Shown piece by piece: positions 58,907 to 64,000 of a stretch of DNA of 64,000 nucleotides. The position numbers were made by a program, and so were the translations under genes. The stretch spans positions 1,116,001-1,180,000 of the forward strand of contig NZ_JACHWJ010000001.1 in the NCBI RefSeq assembly GCF_014191305.1, written 5' to 3'. The notes beneath the pieces are model-generated. The model had not been told where the DNA came from. It made no database searches and saw only the letters and a program-made list of their open reading frames with translations. The stretch's first letter is position 1. Each line of letters starts with the position of its first letter. The DNA is from Pseudoclavibacter helvolus. GTDB lineage: Bacteria; Actinomycetota; Actinomycetes; Actinomycetales; Microbacteriaceae.

Positions 58907-59785
58907 GCTGTTCAGCGCGATCAGGAGGTCGAGGCTCTCGGCTTCTCGGACTTCGCCGACAACCAGCCAGTCTGGCCGCATGCGAAGGGCCTCTTTGATG
59001 AGGCGTCGCAGCGTGATCTCACCCGTGCCCTCGAGGCTCGCCTGCCTGCACTGCAGCGCGACGACGTCGCGCGCGACGAGGTCAAGTTCGAACGTCTCCT
59101 CGACGGTGACGATGCGCTCTTCGCTTCGGACCGAGGAGAGCAAGGCGTTGATCATGGTGGTCTTGCCGGTGTGGGTCGCGCCCGAGACGAGAATGTTGCA
59201 CCCCGCCAGCACCGCAAGCTGCAGGAACTCGGCCGCCTGCGCGGTCAGCGCTTCCCGCTCGACGAGGTGGGAGAGGTCACGGATGCGCCGTGTGAACTTG
59301 CGGATGTTCACCGACGGGTAGCGACGAGTCACCTCGGGCACAGCGACGTGCAGCCGTTCGCCGTTGGGCAGGGACGCGTCCACGAACGGGGAAGACAAGT
59401 CCACGCGCCGACCGCTCGACTGGAGCATCCGCTCGATCAGATCACGCAGGTCGTTCTCCGGGACAACCGTGGAGGTCAGTTCGGGCACGCCTCCGCGAGC
59501 GACGAACACGCGTGAAGGCGCGTTGATCCAGATCTCCTCGATCTCCGGATCGTCGAGATACGGCTGGAGCACTCCGAAGCCGGTGACGCGTGCCAGTACC
59601 TCGCGAGTTGTCGATTCCTCGTCGTGCACCAGCGGCAACGACGAGCCCAGCGCCTCCTCGGCATACCCACGCACCTCTTCACGGGCGATGTCCGCAGCTC
59701 GCACGCGATCGCCGCCGAGGTCGATGCCCTCCAGCAGGACACGACGACGGATCCGATCGGTGATGGTGCTTACCGCGATGCTCAC
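58899..59785 (-). pseudogene. tadA: tadA (cpaF-like ATPase), 5' fragment
   Basis: The frame from ATG 59785 reads MSIAVSTITDRIRRRVLLEG and holds the N-terminal domain, Walker A (GATHTGKTTMINALL) and the VGEVREAESLDLLIAL region, then reaches NSGMP at the core. After that it enters the element and stops at 58790. The missing C-terminal part (His box onward) is at 52389-52739. A protein of about 296 host residues could be made but would lack essential parts. Confidence 0.9.
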
Positions 59786-59908
59786 GCCGTCAGCATGCCG
59801 AAAAGCGAAAACTCCCGCAGAAGTTATCCACAGGCCCCGCGAGCCGAAGTTCTGAGGGCTACCGCCGCCGCCCTAGACTGGTCCCCGCACACGGGTTCGC
59901 CCGTGTCC

Positions 59909-59990
59909 GCGGGAGTGGTGAAATTGGCAGACACGCAGGATTTAGGTTCCTGTGCTTTCGAGCGTGCGGGTTCAAGTCCCGCCTTCCGCA
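59909..59990 (+). tRNA. tRNA-Leu (anticodon UAG)
   Basis: GCGGGAG and CTTCCGC form the acceptor stem, with a discriminator A at 59990 and no encoded CCA. The anticodon loop TTTAGGT (59941-59947) is closed by CAGGA/TCCTG, so the anticodon is TAG, reading CUA and CUG. The long variable arm and GGTTCAAGTCC T-arm are typical for tRNA-Leu. It lies between tadA and the aminotransferase gene. Confidence 0.95.
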
Positions 59991-60059
59991 CTGACCTTAC
60001 TCGTGAACGGCATGGCCCTGGCGCCTCGCCGCTCCGGCGCATCCACCCCTTGCGACTCG

Positions 60060-60072
60060 ACAGACTGTCTGT
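60060..60072. promoter_or_regulatory. Palindrome upstream of the aminotransferase gene
   Basis: ACAGAC-T-GTCTGT is a perfect 6+1+6 palindrome 60 bp before the ATG. It may be an operator for a dimeric regulator. No matching regulator is seen in the window. Confidence 0.35.
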
Positions 60073-60132
60073 TCCTGCTCACCCGACCAACGGGTACGGT
60101 TCCAGTATCAGCACTGCGAAGGAGCATCCACG

Positions 60133-61509
60133 ATGACCGAGTTCAACGAAGCCGACCTGCAACAAAAGGCCAAAGACCACCTCTGGATGCACTTCTCGCG
60201 CCAGTCCGTCATGGAAGACGGCGCCGGTGTGCCCATCATCGTCAAGGGTGACGGCCACCACATCTGGGACTCGAAGGGCAACAAGTACTTCGACGGCCTT
60301 TCCGGCCTCTTCGTCGTCAACGCAGGCCACGGCCGCCAACGCCTCGCCGAGACCGCCGCCAAACAGGCCGCCGAGCTCGCGTTCTTCCCCATCTGGTCGT
60401 ACGCGCACCCCAACGCCATCGAACTCGCAGACCGCCTTGCCGACTACGCGCCAGGCGACCTCAACCGCGTCTTCTTCTCCACGGGCGGCGGCGAAGCCGT
60501 CGAGACGGCCTTCAAGCTCGCCAAGTACTACTGGAAATTGCAGGGGCAGCCCACCAAGCACAAGGTCATCTCGCGCTCAGTCGCGTACCACGGCACCCCG
60601 CAGGGCGCCCTCGCCATCACAGGAATCCCCGCGATGAAGGCGATGTTCGAGCCACTCACGCCCGGCGGCTTCCGCGTGCCGAACACGAATTTCTACCGCG
60701 CGCCGGAGCACGGCGACAACCTCGTGGAGTTCGGCCAGTGGGCCGCGAACCGCATTGAGGAGATGATCCTCTTCGAAGGCCCCGAGACGGTCGCCGCGGT
60801 CTTCCTCGAGCCCGTCCAGAACTCCGGCGGATGCTTCACGCCTCCCCCCGGCTACTTCCAGCGCGTGCGCGAGATCTGCACGAAGTACGACGTGCTGCTC
60901 GTCGCCGACGAGGTCATCACGGGCTTCGGCCGCATCGGCGACATGTTCGCATCGACGACGTACGACATCCAGCCAGACATGATCACTTGCGCCAAGGGCA
61001 TGACAAGCGGCTACTCGCCAATCGGCGCCACCATCGTCAGCGACCGCATCTACGAGCCTTTCAAGCACGGCCAGACGTCGTTCTCGCACGGCTACACGTT
61101 CGGTGGCCACCCGGTTTCGGCAGCCGTCGCCCTCGAGAACCTCAACATCTTCGAGGAAGAGCGCCTCACGCAGAACGTCAAGGAGAACTCGCCGCACTTC
61201 CGCGCGGCCCTCGAAAAGCTCCTCGACATCCCGATCGTCGGCGACGTTCGCGGCGACGGCTACTTCTTCGGCATCGAACTCGTCAAGGACAAGGACACCC
61301 GCGAGACGTTCAACGAAGAGGAGTCGGAGCGCCTGCTGCGCGGCTTCCTCTCGAAGGCGCTCTTCGACGCCGGCCTCTACTGCCGCGCCGACGACCGTGG
61401 CGACCCCGTCATCCAGCTCGCACCGCCGCTCACGATCGGCCAGGCCGAGTTCGACGAGATCGAGCAGACACTGCGCGGCGTGCTGACCGAGGCGAGCTCG
61501 CTGCTCTAG
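60133..61509 (+). CDS. Class III (omega-amino acid type) aminotransferase
   Basis: A PLP enzyme that moves amino groups from omega-amino acids, polyamines or amines to an oxo acid. The 458-residue protein has FFSTGGGEAVETAFKLAKYY, the PLP-phosphate region, LLVADEVITGFGRIGDMFAS with the PLP-binding Asp, and ITCAKGMTSGYSPIGATIVS with the Schiff-base Lys. GAAGGAG precedes the ATG. The substrate cannot be told from sequence; putrescine-type or beta-alanine-type are common for this group. Confidence 0.92.
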   Translation: MTEFNEADLQQKAKDHLWMHFSRQSVMEDGAGVPIIVKGDGHHIWDSKGNKYFDGLSGLFVVNAGHGRQRLAETAAKQAAELAFFPIWSYAHPNAIELADRLADYAPGDLNRVFFSTGGGEAVETAFKLAKYYWKLQGQPTKHKVISRSVAYHGTPQGALAITGIPAMKAMFEPLTPGGFRVPNTNFYRAPEHGDNLVEFGQWAANRIEEMILFEGPETVAAVFLEPVQNSGGCFTPPPGYFQRVREICTKYDVLLVADEVITGFGRIGDMFASTTYDIQPDMITCAKGMTSGYSPIGATIVSDRIYEPFKHGQTSFSHGYTFGGHPVSAAVALENLNIFEEERLTQNVKENSPHFRAALEKLLDIPIVGDVRGDGYFFGIELVKDKDTRETFNEEESERLLRGFLSKALFDAGLYCRADDRGDPVIQLAPPLTIGQAEFDEIEQTLRGVLTEASSLL

Positions 61510-61522
61510 CGCTCTCACACGA

Positions 61523-61573
61523 AAGAGATGCCCTTCCGATCAGGGTCACGTCCCGATCAGAGGGGCATCTCTT
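61523..61573. terminator. Terminator after the aminotransferase gene
   Basis: A long inverted repeat (AGAGATGCCC ... GGGCATCTCT, with an inner CGATCAGGG/CCCGATC-like part) follows the stop by 14 nt. It can act on both strands because rdgB ends in the opposite direction. Confidence 0.7.
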
Positions 61574-61580
61574 GGTTCGG

Positions 61581-61636
61581 GATGGCTTTCACGCTTCCGG
61601 ATGGGTTGCAAGCCATCTGCAAGCGTGGAAGCCATC
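61581..61636. repeat. Nested inverted repeat of GATGGC-type units
   Basis: Arms GATGGCTTTCACGCTT (61581-61596) and AAGCGTGGAAGCCATC (61621-61636) pair with two mismatches, and the loop holds a second, smaller GATGGGTTGCAAGCCATC palindrome. Four copies of a GATGG(C/G) unit face each other. It looks like a REP-type or cruciform element between convergent genes. Confidence 0.55.
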
Positions 61637-61724
61637 TCGAAACGGACCCCGGCGCGCGGGCTCGGGCGCAGAAACGGCCCGCAGACACGGCCGCAGTCTC
61701 CGAGGCCGCGGACGCACCGCCTGG

Positions 61725-62348
61725 CTAGAGGCCGAGGGCCGCGCGCAGCTTCGGCGCGAGCGCGTCGAACGCGCGGCGCCGGTGGCTCGAGGCGTCCTTC
61801 TCGGCGTCCGTGAGGTCTGCAGCTGAACCGTCGGCACCCTCCGGTTGGAAGATGGGGTCGTAACCGAAGCCGTGGTCCCCGCTCCGCTGCTCCAGGATGC
61901 GCCCGGGCCAGACGCCGAGCACGGCTTCGGCCTGCTCCTCGCCCGTCGATGAGGCCGAGGCCGGCACGACAAGCGCCGCAGCCGCCACGAACTGCGCCGT
62001 GCGGTGCGGATGCGCCACGTCGCTCAGCTGCCACAGGAGCAGCTCGAGGTTCTCGTTCGCGTCCTTCGCGGGTCCGGACCAGCGAGCGGAGAAGATGCCG
62101 GGCGACCCGCCGAGCGCATCCACCGAGATGCCGGAGTCGTCGGCGAGCGCCGGGAGCCCCGTGTGCTCTGCTGCGGCGCGCGCTTTCAGGAGCGCGTTGG
62201 CCTCGAAGCTGAGGCCGGTTTCGCGCGGCTCTGGCCCGTCGTAGGAGACGAGCTCGATGCCGTCGAGCTGGGCGCCGAGGACGCGCCGCAACTCAATGAG
62301 CTTGTGCGCATTGTGCGAGGCGAGGACAACCCGGACCGGCTCGCTCAT
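61725..62348 (-). CDS. rdgB: RdgB/HAM1 non-canonical purine NTP pyrophosphatase
   Basis: The enzyme removes dITP and XTP from nucleotide pools. The 207-residue product has [19 protein letters not shown] (N-terminal substrate motif), [20 protein letters not shown] and [15 protein letters not shown], all hallmarks of the family. The ATG overlaps the rph stop by four bases. It is the last gene of the murI-rph-rdgB operon. Confidence 0.95.
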   Translation of the reverse strand: MSEPVRVVLASHNAHKLIELRRVLGAQLDGIELVSYDGPEPRETGLSFEANALLKARAAAEHTGLPALADDSGISVDALGGSPGIFSARWSGPAKDANENLELLLWQLSDVAHPHRTAQFVAAAALVVPASASSTGEEQAEAVLGVWPGRILEQRSGDHGFGYDPIFQPEGADGSAADLTDAEKDASSHRRRAFDALAPKLRAALGL

Positions 62349-63076
62349 ACCTTCAGGGCCTCGTTCTGCAGCTCCGTGAGCGTCGCCGTGCCAGCGAGGG
62401 CGATGTCGAGAAGGCGGTCGAGCTCGTCGCGGTCGAAGGGAGCCCCCTCAGCGGTGCCCTGCACCTCGATGAGCTTCCCGTCGCCCGTCGCGACCACGTT
62501 CATGTCGGTGCCGGCGCGCACGTCCTCGACGTAGGCGAGGTCGAGCAGCGGGACGCCGTCGACGATGCCAACCGAGATCGCGGCGACAGAGCGCGTGAGC
62601 ACGTTGGCCTTCGCGGGGACATGCTTGTTGGCCTTCGCCCACTCGATGGACTGCGCGAGCGCGACGTAGGCGCCGGTGATCGCGGCCGTGCGGGTGCCGC
62701 CATCTGCCTGCAGCACGTCGCAGTCGATGACGATCGTGTTCTCGCCGAGCGCCGACATGTCGACGGCGGCGCGCAGCGAGCGCCCGACGAGGCGCGAGAT
62801 CTCGTGCGTGCGCCCGCCGATCTTGCCCTTGACCGACTCGCGGCTGTTGCGGTCGTTCGTGGCACGAGGGAGCATCGCGTACTCGGCCGTGACCCAGCCC
62901 TTGCCCTGCCCCTTCAGCCAGCGCGGAACGCCCGGCGTGAACGACGCCGTGCAGAGCACCTTCGTCTTCCCGAACGAGATGAGGGCGGAGCCTTCGGCCT
63001 GCTCGCTCCAGCCCTTCTCGATCGTCACGGGGCGGAGCTGGTCGTGGGTGCGGCCGTCTGCGCGTGCTTCGGTCAT
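62345..63076 (-). CDS. rph: Ribonuclease PH
   Basis: A phosphorolytic exonuclease that trims tRNA 3' ends. The 243-residue protein has [20 protein letters not shown], the substrate/phosphate region [20 protein letters not shown]-like segment ([20 protein letters not shown]) and [20 protein letters not shown]. The length is normal. Coupled to rdgB. Confidence 0.95.
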   Translation of the reverse strand: MTEARADGRTHDQLRPVTIEKGWSEQAEGSALISFGKTKVLCTASFTPGVPRWLKGQGKGWVTAEYAMLPRATNDRNSRESVKGKIGGRTHEISRLVGRSLRAAVDMSALGENTIVIDCDVLQADGGTRTAAITGAYVALAQSIEWAKANKHVPAKANVLTRSVAAISVGIVDGVPLLDLAYVEDVRAGTDMNVVATGDGKLIEVQGTAEGAPFDRDELDRLLDIALAGTATLTELQNEALKV

Positions 63077-63138
63077 TGGTCCTCCAAGGGATCGGATGCG
63101 TTGCGGGAAATCTGTGGTCGTCGGGGCGAGCGGATACG

Positions 63139-63972
63139 TCAGGCGCGTCGCATCGACGGCGGCAGGTTGATGGCCTCCGTCATGAGGCGCTCGACGTGGC
63201 GCACGTCAGGGCCGAGGAAGCGGCCGGCGAGGTTCACGAAGGCCTCGGTGTTCTCGCCCGTCGCCCGGTACGAGTACTCCGGGGCGCGCCCGCTTGTGTT
63301 CAGGAGGCCGTTCGAGGCGAGCACGCGGTACACGTCCTGGGCCGTCTCGACGTCGCTCGAGACGAGGCGGACGCTGGGCCCGAGGACGTAGCCGAGCACG
63401 CCCTTGAGGAACGGGTAGTGCGTGCATCCGAGCACAACCGTGTCGACGCCAGCCGCCTTGATGGGCTCGAGGTACTCCTCGGCGTAGCGCACGAGCTCCG
63501 GGCTTGTCGTATCTCCGCGCTCGACGAACTCGACGAACATGGGGCAGGCCTGCGAGAAGATCTCGAGGTGCGGGGCCGCCGCGAAGGCGTCGTCGTATGC
63601 GCGGGACGACACGGTCGCCTCCGTGCCGAGCACGCCGATGCGGTTGTTGTGCGTCGCGCTCACGGCCGCACGCACGGCCGGTGCAATGACCTCGACGACG
63701 GGCACGTCGTACCGCTCGCGCGCATCCCTCAGCACCGCCGCCGACGCTGTGTTGCAGGCGATCACGAGCATCTTCACGTCCTGCTCGACCAGCTCGTCCA
63801 GAATCGCGAGGGAGAGGCGCCTGACGTCGGCGATCGGCTTGGGGCCGTACGGCGTGTGCTCGGTGTCCCCGACGTAGAGGAGCGACTCCCCCGGCAGTTG
63901 CGCCCGGATCTCCCTCGCGACCGTCAGCCCGCCGACACCAGAGTCAAATACGCCGATCGGTGCCTCGCTCAT
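63139..63972 (-). CDS. murI: Glutamate racemase
   Basis: MurI makes D-glutamate for peptidoglycan. The 277-residue protein has [20 protein letters not shown], the first catalytic Cys in [15 protein letters not shown] and the second in [15 protein letters not shown]. It is the first gene of the operon with rph and rdgB, separated from rph by 62 bp. The start lies 28 bp from the window end, so any promoter is mostly outside. Confidence 0.95.
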   Translation of the reverse strand: MSEAPIGVFDSGVGGLTVAREIRAQLPGESLLYVGDTEHTPYGPKPIADVRRLSLAILDELVEQDVKMLVIACNTASAAVLRDARERYDVPVVEVIAPAVRAAVSATHNNRIGVLGTEATVSSRAYDDAFAAAPHLEIFSQACPMFVEFVERGDTTSPELVRYAEEYLEPIKAAGVDTVVLGCTHYPFLKGVLGYVLGPSVRLVSSDVETAQDVYRVLASNGLLNTSGRAPEYSYRATGENTEAFVNLAGRFLGPDVRHVERLMTEAINLPPSMRRA

Positions 63973-64000
63973 GAGTGCCGAGTCTACTCCCAGGCGCCTG

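Noticed and set aside
60577-61826. Frames of 313 and 331 codons over the aminotransferase
   Set aside because: Shadows of a well-supported aminotransferase in other frames.
1-64000. CRISPR array
   Set aside because: No regularly spaced direct repeats were found. The short repeats in the collagen, stalk and tape-measure genes are coding repeats.

Overview
The window is high-GC actinobacterial DNA, most likely from the family Microbacteriaceae. The evidence is the tmRNA tag ANAKRTDFALAA, the smpB-ftsX-ftsE-prfB order, the murI-rph-rdgB order and an actinobacterial tad pilus operon. The genus cannot be read from the sequence.

Chromosomal backbone, left: the 3' end of a DNA-3-methyladenine glycosylase (1-404), ssrA tmRNA (514-879, minus), a membrane-anchored Pro/Ala/Gln-rich protein (1051-3123, plus), then smpB, ftsX, ftsE and prfB (minus), followed by three TadE/TadG-like pseudopilin genes (6794-8110, minus). 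Backbone, right: tadC, tadB and the 3' piece of tadA (50594-52739), the 5' piece of tadA (58899-59785), tRNA-Leu(UAG), a class III aminotransferase, and rdgB-rph-murI. Joined together, the two sides form one tad operon read right to left: tadA-tadB-tadC-small pilin-tadE-tadE-tadG.

That operon is interrupted twice. A 42.3-kb siphovirus-type prophage sits inside the small pilin gene between two copies of a 7-bp core, ATCGTGA (8197-8203 and 50494-50500). A 6.2-kb element sits inside tadA between two copies of the 8-bp palindrome GGCATGCC (52732-52739 and 58899-58906). Removing either element in silico restores an uninterrupted, family-like reading frame. Each carries a large serine recombinase at its right end.

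The prophage is read almost wholly on the minus strand. From right to left it has: integrase, ImmA-type protease and repressor (plus strand) with a divergent Cro-like gene; an early operon with antirepressor, zinc-ribbon proteins, a DNA methyltransferase, HNH proteins, an ASCH protein, a replication-organiser-like protein, SSB, a protein with an FtsK-gamma-like domain, and many small unknowns; then HNH, terminase, portal, ClpP-like protease, decoration and capsid genes, connectors, major tail protein, frameshifted tail chaperones, tape measure, distal tail, two M23 peptidases, a beta-helix tailspike, a collagen-like fibre, amidase and holin. The left end carries a small plus-strand cargo cluster with a PASTA-like lipoprotein. 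Start/stop overlaps link most neighbouring phage genes, so translational coupling is likely.

The 6.2-kb element is AT-richer than its surroundings. It encodes a rolling-circle-type Rep, a CxxC/HTH protein resembling phage small terminase subunits, three unknown small proteins, a small resolvase and the large serine recombinase. It has no relaxase and no structural genes. It may be an integrated plasmid or a phage satellite, living beside a possible helper prophage. The double interruption of tad by elements that would excise cleanly is the most interesting feature of the window.
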